A stretch of DNA of 64,000 bases, taken from Thermoplasmata archaeon (GTDB taxonomy: Archaea > Thermoplasmatota > Thermoplasmata > Lutacidiplasmatales > UBA184). The stretch spans positions 36,458-100,457 of the forward strand of contig DATKQS010000012.1 of NCBI GenBank assembly GCA_035532555.1, written 5' to 3'. Every line of letters starts with the position of its first letter. The stretch's first letter is position 1. The notes below the pieces were generated by a model, which was not told the origin of the DNA, made no database searches, and saw only the letters and a list, made by a program, of their open reading frames with translations. This document shows, in pieces, positions 1 to 7,636 of this stretch. Position numbers and translations under genes: made by a program.

Positions 1-543
1 GTCCGGCCCATCGAGGCGCGTAAGCTCCTCGATCGTGAACTCGGCGAAGCCGCGGCCCCCCGACGCGTGGCGAACCATCCGCCCGATCCCTCCCCACTCT
101 ACTCCCGCGGGGATCTCCCCGCTCGCGAGCCGGTCGAGAACAGCACGAAAGCCTCGACGCTCCGCTTCGTACGGGGCATCCGAGCCCGACCATGGTTGGC
201 TCCCGCGCCGCACGTCGACCGTATCACCGCGGACGAGCCAGATCCCCACGCGACGCGCGAGCGGCGTGGTGCGCACGCGCATCAACCGCTCGGCGCTCCG
301 TTCGGAGGCCACGGCGACCGCCACCCAGTCCCCCCAGGCTCGGCGGCGGAGTGCTTGAGCGAACACGCGGGGCCCGTCGGCGAGCTTGAGTTCGACGAGG
401 CCGACCTCTTCGTTCCGCTTCGCGACCACGTCGAAGTAGTCGCGCCCGTCCGGATCGACCCAGACTCGGTAGCCGAGCGCTTCGAGGTGGCGGCGCACCG
501 GGCCCGCGAGCTCGTGCTCGGAGGCGGGCCGACCCCGGCTCAT
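1..543 (-). CDS. PD-(D/E)XK nuclease-like protein, 3' end beyond the window
   Basis: The visible 181 residues start at an ATG that overlaps the mutL stop as ATGA, so the gene is the third member of a mutS-mutL operon; its C-terminus lies off the left edge. Around residues 24-45 there is a GYRVWVDPDG strand, then FDVVA, then VELKL. This D...ExK spacing is what restriction-endonuclease-fold proteins show, and it is followed by a helix (AQALRRRAW) and a hydrophobic strand (WVAVAVA). Residues about 140-181 look like a small winged-helix or similar DNA-binding region (VEWGGIGRMVRH...FTIEELTRL). Inference: a DNA nuclease or structure-specific DNA-binding protein working with mismatch repair. I do not recognise a named family; it is not clearly NucS/EndoMS. 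The fold call is moderate, the specific function unknown. Confidence 0.7.
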   Translation of the reverse strand, partial: MSRGRPASEHELAGPVRRHLEALGYRVWVDPDGRDYFDVVAKRNEEVGLVELKLADGPRVFAQALRRRAWGDWVAVAVASERSAERLMRVRTTPLARRVGIWLVRGDTVDVRRGSQPWSGSDAPYEAERRGFRAVLDRLASGEIPAGVEWGGIGRMVRHASGGRGFAEFTIEELTRLDGPD

Positions 544-2321
544 GGGCCGCTTCGCAGGAACCAACGATCGAGCCGGGAGCGGGGGATCTGGAGGAGGATC
601 GGGCGTCCGTGCGGGCAGGAGTAGACCGCCTCCGTGCCCTCGTACAATGCATCGAGGACCCGGGAGATCTCCCCCGGGGCGACCGGGTCCCCGGCCCGGA
701 TCGCCGAGTGGCACGCGATGGAAGCGGCCGTGCGTTCCATCGCCCCATCGGGGACGGTCGGACGCGCGCCCGCGGCGAGCTCGTCGAGCAGGGCGCTCAG
801 TCCCTCGGCCCGGGCGCGCCCGCCCCTCCACGCGGGTACCGAACGGACCCGGTGCGCGTCCCCTCCGAACGGTTCGACCGTGAAGCCGGCGGAGTGCACC
901 GCCTCGGTGTGGGCAAGGAGGGCGGCGCGTTGCGTGTTCGTGAGGTGGATCGTGATCGGTTCAACGAGCTCCTGGCGTGCGAGCTTTCCTTCGCGGAGGA
1001 GCGCGTCGTAGAGCAGCCGTTCGCTGGCGGCGTGCTGATCGACCAGCACCAGTCCATCATCGCTCTCCGCGACCCAGTACAGCGCCCCGACGCACCCGAG
1101 GAGGGTGAGCCGGGGTCGCCCTCGCGCCGATGCGGCAAGTCGGGTAGGGGACTCGGTGGTGTCCAGCCGACGCTGGGAAGCCGGACCCGACGCCGCCACC
1201 GCATCCAGGCGAGGAAGGGGTGGGAGCGAGGAGAGATCGACACCGCGCGTCTCCACCAGAAAGCGCTGAGCCCGGGCCGTCGCGGATGGGTCCGGCAGCT
1301 CGGCCAGCGGCGGGGCCCCGATCAGGGCGTGTCGGACGGCGAGCCGAACGGCGTCGGCGATCTCGGTCTCCCGCGTGAATCGGACCTCCCGCTTCGTCGG
1401 GTGGACGTTGACGTCGAGCCGCTCGGGCGGGAGCTCGATGTGGAGCACGCCGATGGGGTAGCGGGTCTTGGGAATGTAGTCGTGATAGGACACTCGAACC
1501 GCCTGGGCGATTGCGCGGGCCTGGATCGTTCGCCCGTTCGCCGCGAGGTACAGACCCCGCGAGTGTCCGATCGCCGTCGCGGGTCGCCCGAGCACGCCGC
1601 GGACGTGCCCGCCGCCGGGCAGGTCGCCGTCGACGGCGAACGATTGGTGGAGGATCTCCGGTCCGAGCACGCGCGCGGCCGCATCCCGGAGATCGGAGGT
1701 GGCCGGATACGCGCCGACCTCGCGTCCGTCGATCTCGATCCAGATGCCAACGGCGGGATGCGCGAGGTACAGGTGGTCGATCGTGCGCAGGACCTCCATC
1801 TGCTCGGCCGCGGGCGCGTGCAAGAACTTCCGCCGTGCGGGGGTGTTAAAGAACAGATCCTCCACCTCGACGGTGGTCCCGACGGCGCGGCCCGCTTCGA
1901 ATCGCCCGAGAATCTCGCCTCCCGCCACGGTGATCCCGGCGGCCGCCGCCGCTCTCGCGGTGCGCGAGCGGATCCGGAACTTCGAGACGGAGGCGATCGC
2001 CGCGAGCGCCTCCCCGCGGAACCCGAGAGTTCGGATCCCCTCGATCGAGCCATCCACGTCCAGCTTGCTCGTCGCGTGGCGCTCGATCGCGAGCTCGAGT
2101 TCGTCGGCGGGGATGCCTCCGCCATCGTCCGCGACCTCGATACGTCGTAGACCCCCCCCCTCGAGCCGAACGATGATCTCCTCGGCCCCGGCATCGACCG
2201 CGTTCTCGACCAGCTCCTTCACGACGGACGCCGGCCGTTCAACGACCTCGCCGGCCGCGATCCGTCGGATGGTCTCTGGGGTGAGACGGCGGATGGGAGA
2301 GCGCGAGGCGGCCGCGCTCAC
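540..2321 (-). CDS. mutL: DNA mismatch repair protein MutL, endonuclease type
   Basis: 593 residues from a GTG start that overlaps the mutS stop (GTGA), so the two are coupled. The open frame runs further upstream but the conserved MutL N-terminus (TPETIRRIAAGEVVERP) begins just after this start. The N-terminal GHKL ATPase has ELVENAVDAGA, DDGGGI and GFRGEAL; the linker and C-terminal dimerisation region follow. The C-terminal domain keeps nuclease motifs: DQHAASE near residue 425, ACHSAIRAG, and CPHGRP near residue 567. This predicts a nicking MutL like most bacterial and eukaryotic homologues rather than the E. coli type. MutL links MutS mismatch recognition to strand incision. The gene is probably of old bacterial origin, but its base composition matches the neighbours. 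Confidence 0.96.
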   Translation of the reverse strand: MSAAASRSPIRRLTPETIRRIAAGEVVERPASVVKELVENAVDAGAEEIIVRLEGGGLRRIEVADDGGGIPADELELAIERHATSKLDVDGSIEGIRTLGFRGEALAAIASVSKFRIRSRTARAAAAAGITVAGGEILGRFEAGRAVGTTVEVEDLFFNTPARRKFLHAPAAEQMEVLRTIDHLYLAHPAVGIWIEIDGREVGAYPATSDLRDAAARVLGPEILHQSFAVDGDLPGGGHVRGVLGRPATAIGHSRGLYLAANGRTIQARAIAQAVRVSYHDYIPKTRYPIGVLHIELPPERLDVNVHPTKREVRFTRETEIADAVRLAVRHALIGAPPLAELPDPSATARAQRFLVETRGVDLSSLPPLPRLDAVAASGPASQRRLDTTESPTRLAASARGRPRLTLLGCVGALYWVAESDDGLVLVDQHAASERLLYDALLREGKLARQELVEPITIHLTNTQRAALLAHTEAVHSAGFTVEPFGGDAHRVRSVPAWRGGRARAEGLSALLDELAAGARPTVPDGAMERTAASIACHSAIRAGDPVAPGEISRVLDALYEGTEAVYSCPHGRPILLQIPRSRLDRWFLRSGP

Positions 2322-4954
2322 GGCGCTCGCTCCGAGGGGTGACTCTCCAGCGCCTTGCGTCGCAGCTCGGCGAGCTTCGCGAGGGCTTGCATCGGGGTCA
2401 GGTGGTCGATCTCGAGGTCCCGTAGCTCCTCGACTATCGGTGAGGGGGGTGCCGGGGCTTCGGCAGAGAGGAGCACCGCCTGGGTGTACTTTCCTGCGCG
2501 GGTCGTGGTTCCGCGCGAGCGGCCCGGCAACTCCACGCCTTCCATCTCGAGCTGGCGGAGCAGCCGATCGGCCTCGTCGAGCACATCCTTGGGTAGGCCG
2601 GCCAACCGCGCCACGTGCACCCCGTAGCTGCGATCCGTGCTCCCCGGCACGAGATGGTGCAGGAAGACGATCCCCTCCGGTCGCTCTTGGACGGCGAGAT
2701 GGGCCTGACGCGCGGAGGAGAGCCCTTCGACGAGCTGGGTGAGCTGGTGGTAGTGGGTCGCGAGCACGGTGCGGCACCGGGTGACGTCGTGGAGGTGCCG
2801 GATCGTCGCCCACGCTACGGCGAGCCCGTCGAAGGTGCTCGTTCCCCGGCCGACCTCATCGAGGAGGACCAGCGATCGCTCGTCCGCGTTGCGCAGGATC
2901 TCCGCGACCTCGGTCATCTCCACCATGAAGCTCGACTTCCCCCGGCCGATCTCGTCCGTGAATCCCATACGGGTGAAGAGTCCCGAGACAATCCCGACCC
3001 GGGCGTACTGGGCCGGTACGAGCGAGCCGGCTTGCGCGAGCACCACGATCAGCCCGATCTGGCGCATGTACGTCGATTTGCCGGACATATTCGGGCCGGT
3101 CAGCACCAGGAGTCGCGCGCTCTGCGCGTCGAGCTCGGTGTCGTTCGGCACGAACCGCTCTCCGAGCATCCGGTCGAGGACCGGGTGACGCCCGCCGCGA
3201 ATGGTCAAGTTCGAGGAGAGGTCCACCGTGGGGCGGACGCAGCGGCGGCGCTCGCCGACGCGCGCGAAGGACAGGAGCGTGTCGAGCGCTCCCACGCCGC
3301 GCCCGATCCGGTGGATCGCCGGAACATCGGCGTCGATCTCCGTGAGGAAGCGCTCCCACCGTGCGGCTTCCTCCGTCCGCAGGTGATCCCGGGCGTCGAG
3401 GATACGGCGTTCGATCTCCTCGAGGGCTTCCGACGTGAACCGCTCCGCCTGGGCGACCGTTTGACGGCGTCGGAAATGTCCCGGCACCTTCTCGAGGTGG
3501 GGCCGGGAGACCTCGAAGTAGTACCCGAACACCTGGTTGTAGCCGATCTTGAGCGTGCGGATCCCGCTCGCCTCCCGCTCCTTCGCTTCGAGCGCGGCCA
3601 TCTCGTCGGTCGCGGCGCGCTCGGTGGCAATCCATCGATCGATCTCGGGGGCGTGCCCGGAGCGGAACAGCCCTCCGGCGCCTTCCGTCGCGGGAGGTTC
3701 GTCCGGCAGCGCCGAGCGCAACCGTTCGAGGAGGCGCGTCGGCGGGACCATCGAACGCACGACCGTTTCGAGGAGGGGAGGATCCGAGGGCACGAGGAGG
3801 GAGTCGGCGAGCGCGGCGGCCCGGGTCAGTCCATCGCGCAGCGCGGCGAGCTCGGGCGGCCGAACGCGCCGGCCCGCGAGGCGCGAAGCGATCCGGGCGA
3901 GATCGGGGACCCCGGCCAGGCTCTGGCGGATCTCCTCGATCGCGGCCCCGCGGCGGCCGAGCGCCTCCACCGCGTCCTGACGCGCCACGATCGCGTCGAG
4001 GTCGGCGAGGGGCGCGCGAAGCCAAAAGCCGAGGGTCCGCCGGCCGGCCGCGGTCACGGTCTCGTCCCACGCCGCGATGAGCGTGGCTCCGTGGGGATCG
4101 TCCGGGTTCATCGGTCGACTGATCTCGAGATGGCGCAGCGTCTTCGCGTCGAGCACGAGGCGGCGTCGCTCCCGTGCGCCGTCCACTACGGCGACGTACG
4201 GCAACAGCCGCGGCTGCGTCGAGCGGACGTAGGCCGCAAGGATGCGATCCGCGACATCCGCGGACTCTCCGGCTTCGCCTCCGCTACGAAGGCCCACGGG
4301 GAGCTCCGTCGCGTCCATCGGCGGTGGGGCGATCTCGAGCCGTGTCCCGGGGAACTCCTTTCGGAACACCGCGGGAATCTCGGTCGATCGGCCCTCGTGA
4401 GGAGGGGGAGCGTAGAGAATCTCTCGAGGGGAGAACGGCGCGAGGGCCGTCGCGAGCCCGTCGACCCCCGGTCCATCCGCCGGGCCGCGATGCCACTCTC
4501 CGGTGCTGATATCCACGAGGGCGTACGACCCCGGCCCGGAATCGGTCGCCCGGGCCACGGCGAGAAAATTGTGATCCGGACCGCCGAGGAGGCCGTCCTC
4601 GACGACCGTTCCGGGGGTCACGACGCGGGTGACCTCGCGCCGCACGAGACCCTTCGCGAACTTCGCGTCCTCGACCTGGTCGCACAGCGCGACCTTGTAC
4701 CCCTTCTTGACGAGCCGCCCGAGATACGTCTCGATCGCGTGCTGGGGGACGCCGGCCATCGGCGTTCGCTTCCCCTGGGCGTCCGCCGAGCGTGCGGTCA
4801 GCACGACGTCGAGCTCCCGCGACAGGAGCTTCGCATCCTCCCCGAAGGTTTCGTAGAAATCTCCGACCCGAAAGAGGACGAGATGGCCGGGGTACCGGGC
4901 TTTGACCGACTCGTACTGGTCGAGGAGCGGGGTGCCGCTGCTCGTCTCCGACAT
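2318..4954 (-). CDS. mutS: DNA mismatch recognition ATPase MutS
   Basis: 878 residues, normal length for MutS1. The start is the ATG of MSETSSG; the longer open frame upstream runs into the tRNA-Ser gene and lacks similarity. Domain I holds the mismatch-reading Phe-x-Glu (VGDFYETF, about residue 31). Connector, core lever and clamp follow, then the ABC-type ATPase with Walker A TGPNMSGKST near 615, Walker B LVLLDEVGRGTSTFDG near 690 and a histidine switch in LATHYHQL. It binds base mismatches and small loops as a dimer and recruits MutL. First gene of the mutS-mutL-nuclease operon; downstream stop overlaps the mutL start. Confidence 0.97.
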   Translation of the reverse strand: MSETSSGTPLLDQYESVKARYPGHLVLFRVGDFYETFGEDAKLLSRELDVVLTARSADAQGKRTPMAGVPQHAIETYLGRLVKKGYKVALCDQVEDAKFAKGLVRREVTRVVTPGTVVEDGLLGGPDHNFLAVARATDSGPGSYALVDISTGEWHRGPADGPGVDGLATALAPFSPREILYAPPPHEGRSTEIPAVFRKEFPGTRLEIAPPPMDATELPVGLRSGGEAGESADVADRILAAYVRSTQPRLLPYVAVVDGARERRRLVLDAKTLRHLEISRPMNPDDPHGATLIAAWDETVTAAGRRTLGFWLRAPLADLDAIVARQDAVEALGRRGAAIEEIRQSLAGVPDLARIASRLAGRRVRPPELAALRDGLTRAAALADSLLVPSDPPLLETVVRSMVPPTRLLERLRSALPDEPPATEGAGGLFRSGHAPEIDRWIATERAATDEMAALEAKEREASGIRTLKIGYNQVFGYYFEVSRPHLEKVPGHFRRRQTVAQAERFTSEALEEIERRILDARDHLRTEEAARWERFLTEIDADVPAIHRIGRGVGALDTLLSFARVGERRRCVRPTVDLSSNLTIRGGRHPVLDRMLGERFVPNDTELDAQSARLLVLTGPNMSGKSTYMRQIGLIVVLAQAGSLVPAQYARVGIVSGLFTRMGFTDEIGRGKSSFMVEMTEVAEILRNADERSLVLLDEVGRGTSTFDGLAVAWATIRHLHDVTRCRTVLATHYHQLTQLVEGLSSARQAHLAVQERPEGIVFLHHLVPGSTDRSYGVHVARLAGLPKDVLDEADRLLRQLEMEGVELPGRSRGTTTRAGKYTQAVLLSAEAPAPPSPIVEELRDLEIDHLTPMQALAKLAELRRKALESHPSERAP

Positions 4955-5016
4955 CTGAGGGTGGCGACGAGGGCGTGCGATATAACCCGTTGTGAGGGGG
5001 CGCGAAACGGGAAGGG

Positions 5017-5099
5017 CGCTGAGGGGGAGATTTGAACTCCCGAGGCGAATCGCCACCAGTTTTCAAGACTGGCGCCTTCCCGGGCTAGGCTACCTCAGC
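5017..5099 (-). tRNA. tRNA-Ser (anticodon TGA)
   Basis: Cloverleaf read on the minus strand: acceptor GCTGAGG pairs with CCTCAGC, anticodon stem CCAGT/ACTGG with loop CTTGAAA giving anticodon TGA. A long variable arm (GGCGA-TTC-GCC type) and T-arm GGGAG-TTCAAAT-CTCCC complete the class II serine tRNA. The discriminator base (5017) is G, as expected for serine. No intron and no encoded CCA. It lies just upstream of mutS on the same strand. Confidence 0.95.
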
Positions 5100-5168
5100 G
5101 CGGCCGTCAAGGAACCGACGCCGACGGCATAAACGTATGGTCCCAGGGCCCGCGCTCGGGCCGCTAGA

Positions 5169-5270
5169 TGCAGGTGCCGGGAGCTTCGCCGCGGATCGAT
5201 CGCGATCCGCCGTTTCGAACCCGGGCGGTCAGCTTGGAAGGCTGACATCCTACCACTAGATTACACCTGC
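5169..5270 (-). tRNA. tRNA-Gly (anticodon TCC) with a 31-base intron in the T-loop
   Basis: Acceptor GCAGGTG/CACCTGC, discriminator A, D-arm ATC...GAT, anticodon stem TCAGC/GCTGA with loop CTTCCAA (anticodon TCC). The T-stem CCGGG/CCCGG is perfect but its loop is 38 bases. Removing 31 bases (5183-5213) restores the normal T-loop TTCGAAT and a 71-base mature tRNA. The interruption folds as a canonical bulge-helix-bulge: exon TTCG pairs with intron CGAA, with 3-base bulges AAA and GCT on opposite strands. The join falls between tRNA positions 59 and 60. Confidence 0.93.
5183..5213 (-). other. Archaeal tRNA intron at position 59/60 of tRNA-Gly
   Basis: 31 bases. On the minus strand the inner stem is GCGGATCG/CGATCCGC closed by a CGAT tetraloop, extended by one C-G pair past a G.G mismatch. 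The central 4-bp helix (TTCG exon with CGAA intron) is flanked by two 3-base bulges, the substrate shape for archaeal splicing endonuclease. Cleavage after the second base of each bulge gives AA|A and GC|T. Confidence 0.88.
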
Positions 5271-5309
5271 ACGGCTTTGCGCGGGCGCCCCGAGGACGGG
5301 GTCGTGTCG

Positions 5310-5954
5310 TTAATGCTTTGCCTTTGGACCGGCACCCGTCGAGGGCGCGCGACCGGGCCCGTTCGCGGGGGGGTTCGCGGGCGGCTCCTTACGCGCACGC
5401 CCAGAGTCGCTCGCCGTGCTCGCGTTGAGGTCGACCAGCGCGACGCGCTCGAGGACCAGCCCCTCCCAGGAGCTCTGCGCCACGGCCGCACGATCTGCCC
5501 CGCCGATCCCCAACCGTTCGAGCGTCGCCTCGCTCGGAGGAACGGGGTAGGCGTCCGGGTCGAGCACGAGGCCGAAGCGCTTGAGGAGCGGACCCGGCTC
5601 GAGCGGACGTTCTCCCACGAGCACGAACCGCTCGGTGTCCGCGGCCACGCCGACCTTCGCGAGCGCACGGCCGAGCTGATCATCCCCGGCGACGTAGAGC
5701 GCGAACTCCGCCCCTCGGTCCCGCAGGCGCGACTCGCCGTGCTCGCGTGATCTACCGAGATGCGCCCACGCCGAGAGGAGGTGGCGTTCCCCCGCGATCG
5801 CACGACCGTCAAACAGGGCCACCAGCGCGTCCGATTCGAGCGCGAGGGCACGCAAGGTCCGGATCATCGCGCCCGCATCGGTCTTCGCATTCCCGGCCCG
5901 TCGCGCTCCGACCGCCCAGAGCTTGCGATTCTCGGTGGCGGGCAGCGGAGTCAT
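5310..5954 (-). CDS. cgi121: KEOPS complex subunit Cgi121
   Basis: About 214 residues from the ATG of MTPLPATENRK. A GTG five codons earlier (5969) overlaps the upstream stop as GTGA and is a fair alternative. The pattern DALVALFDGRAIAGERHLLSAWAHLGRS, then GAEFALYVAGDDQLGRALAKVGV and ERFVLVG, is that of the Cgi121/TPRKB family. This subunit helps the KEOPS complex (Kae1, Bud32, Pcc1, Cgi121) make t6A at position 37 of ANN-decoding tRNAs by binding the tRNA 3' end. The C-terminal 35 residues are Pro/Ala/Gly-rich and probably disordered. Second gene of a two-gene unit with the MBL-fold hydrolase. Confidence 0.8.
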   Translation of the reverse strand: MTPLPATENRKLWAVGARRAGNAKTDAGAMIRTLRALALESDALVALFDGRAIAGERHLLSAWAHLGRSREHGESRLRDRGAEFALYVAGDDQLGRALAKVGVAADTERFVLVGERPLEPGPLLKRFGLVLDPDAYPVPPSEATLERLGIGGADRAAVAQSSWEGLVLERVALVDLNASTASDSGRARKEPPANPPANGPGRAPSTGAGPKAKH

Positions 5955-5965
5955 GGAGCTGGGGT

Positions 5966-6577
5966 TCACTCCTGGAGGAATCGAAGGAACTCTTCGTGGG
6001 TCCGGGGCTTCAACGTGTAGTTCTCCCTCTTCTCCTGGCCAATCGTGGAGGTCGGAGTGGGCCCGTAGTCGTGGCCGGGCAACACGACGAGCGCGTCGTC
6101 TAGACGGATTACGCGACCGAAGAGGCTGTCGTACATCTGCGATGGGCTTCCTCCCGGCAGATCCGTCCGGCCGCATTCGCCTACGAACAGGGTGTCGCCC
6201 GTGGCGACGTTCCCCTCGAAGAGATAGAGTACCGAGTCCGCGGTGTGCCCCGGAGTGTGGAGCACGTCGAAACGGATCCGTCCGATCTCGATGCGATCGC
6301 CATCGTCGACGGATCGATCCTGGCCGAGCGGAGCCGAGCGGTGAGCGACCACCTTCGCGCCGGTGCGTTCGCGCACCTCCCCGTTGCCCGCGATGTGATC
6401 CGCGTGACTGTGGGTGTTGAGGACGTACCGCACTTGGACCCGGTGCGCGTCGATCGAGCGGAGGACCGGCTCGATGCCGTAGGAGGGATCGATAACGACC
6501 GCGTCCCCGCCCTCCCCGCTCGCCACGAGGTAGGTGAAGTTGAGGTACGGGCCGACCCGGTGCTGTTCCAGGATCAC
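5966..6577 (-). CDS. MBL-fold hydrolase, glyoxalase II / persulfide dioxygenase type
   Basis: 203 residues from a GTG that sits about 27 bases after a TATA-like CAAATACAC, so probably leaderless. Metal ligands are visible: THSHADH near residue 55, HTPGHT near 108, a conserved GDTLF, and PGHDY near 168. The GECGRTDLPGG and STIGQEKREN blocks resemble ETHE1-like persulfide dioxygenases more than classical glyoxalase II. It would be a cytoplasmic mono- or dinuclear metal enzyme that either oxidises glutathione-like persulfides or hydrolyses a thioester. The natural thiol substrate in this archaeon is unknown. Stop codon overlaps a possible GTG start of cgi121. Confidence 0.85.
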   Translation of the reverse strand: MILEQHRVGPYLNFTYLVASGEGGDAVVIDPSYGIEPVLRSIDAHRVQVRYVLNTHSHADHIAGNGEVRERTGAKVVAHRSAPLGQDRSVDDGDRIEIGRIRFDVLHTPGHTADSVLYLFEGNVATGDTLFVGECGRTDLPGGSPSQMYDSLFGRVIRLDDALVVLPGHDYGPTPTSTIGQEKRENYTLKPRTHEEFLRFLQE

Positions 6578-6629
6578 GAAACGGCGCAGGGGCGGTGTGT
6601 ATTTGACGCTCGGTGGGGTCGAGGGTGCC

Positions 6630-7535
6630 TCAGGGAGGGCTCTCTTCGCTCGTTCGCCGGCCCGTCACGGCGTCCAGGACGACCCGTCCGTCGTTCCCCT
6701 CCACGTACCAGAAGGGTACATAGATCAGGACCCGGGGACCGATCTCGATGTCCCCGATCGCCGGAGGGAGGCGTCGGGTCTCGATCACGATCGCTTCGCC
6801 GTGCTGTTCGGTGTGATCGACGTTCACCGTATGGTGACGTCGGATCGCCTGGAGCGCAATCGCGAGGGCCTGAGGTTCGGTGATCTCCGGATGCAGGCGG
6901 GGCTGGTGACCGGGGAGATCACTGACGAGCTCGCGCTCCTGCGGCTCCCAGATCTCGGCTCGGCGAGCGAGTGCATTGACGGCGACCACGTGGTCGGACA
7001 CGACGCCCGCTCCACCGTGGGCGGAGGGGGCCCGCACCCGGTAGGGAGCGAGGAAGTACGGAACGAGCCGCAAGGTGTAGCGCACGCCGACGCCCGCGAC
7101 CAGCGCTTCGACCTCCTCCTGACCGATCCGCGGACGGATCGTGTTCGCGCCCTCCGGTATGAGGAGGGCCGGTGCGACCAGACCTGCTGCGGGGGAGGAA
7201 TCCGGGCCTTCGGGGACTGGGAGCATGGGGCCGAGCAGGAGCTCTCCAAGTGCAGGGCCGAGGGTCCCGGGATCGAGCACCTCGATGCCCCGACGCGCCG
7301 CCAGCTGTCGAGCGACCTCCCCGGGGTCTGCCGGGTAGTACAATACGCGATGGACGGAATCCGGTGGGTACCACGATTCGAAGTCCGCGGGCGAGTTGAG
7401 CGCGGCCGCGGCCACGAACGCCCGACGGTCCCACGCCCGGACGGAGATCCAGCCCTGCGGCTGATCTTCGATCCGGTATCCCGCGGCCTCGAAGAGGCGG
7501 CGCAGTTCTGCGGCCGTACCTGCCCCCTCTCCCAT
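6630..7535 (-). CDS. Uncharacterised protein, conserved-looking, 301 residues
   Basis: Not recognised. Start ATG lies about 31 bases after TATA-like GATATTAGG. Residues 1-100 alternate helices and strands (LRRLFEAAGYRIE, GWISVRAWDRRAFVAA, VHRVLYYP, IEVLDP, LGELLLGP), reminiscent of the alpha/beta core of restriction-endonuclease-like domains, although a clear D-ExK is not visible. Residues 140-280 form a second domain ending in a strand-rich VLIYVPFWYVEG block next to a GRVVLDAVTGR hairpin. No signal peptide or membrane segment, so probably cytoplasmic. It is divergently arranged with cdc48. Function unknown; the composition is that of a real gene. Confidence 0.72.
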   Translation of the reverse strand: MGEGAGTAAELRRLFEAAGYRIEDQPQGWISVRAWDRRAFVAAAALNSPADFESWYPPDSVHRVLYYPADPGEVARQLAARRGIEVLDPGTLGPALGELLLGPMLPVPEGPDSSPAAGLVAPALLIPEGANTIRPRIGQEEVEALVAGVGVRYTLRLVPYFLAPYRVRAPSAHGGAGVVSDHVVAVNALARRAEIWEPQERELVSDLPGHQPRLHPEITEPQALAIALQAIRRHHTVNVDHTEQHGEAIVIETRRLPPAIGDIEIGPRVLIYVPFWYVEGNDGRVVLDAVTGRRTSEESPP

Positions 7536-7600
7536 CGCCTCTCAACGATGGGAGCGGGCCCTAATATCTTCCTTCGGGGAGTGGTGCCGGTCGGCCGAAG

Positions 7601-7610
7601 CCATTTAGAG
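7601..7610 (+). promoter_or_regulatory. TATA-like promoter element of cdc48
   Basis: CCATTTAGAG is the most A/T-rich stretch between the divergent genes and is centred about 31 bases before the cdc48 ATG, giving a predicted leader of only a few bases. No Shine-Dalgarno site precedes that ATG, which agrees with leaderless initiation. Confidence 0.45.
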
Positions 7611-7636
7611 CGATCCGCGCGTGGACGCGCTCGCCG

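Noticed and set aside
609..2150. Plus-strand open frame of 513 codons opposite mutL
   Set aside because: Antisense of a clear MutL frame; product is Arg/Gly/Asp-rich with no domain. High G+C lengthens open frames on the wrong strand.
2615..5035. Plus-strand open frame of 806 codons opposite mutS
   Set aside because: Antisense shadow of MutS; composition skewed to Arg, Glu, Gly and His with no fold.
5169..5270. tRNA-Gly as a broken pseudogene
   Set aside because: All stems pair perfectly, and the insert is a complete bulge-helix-bulge whose removal restores the exact T-loop.
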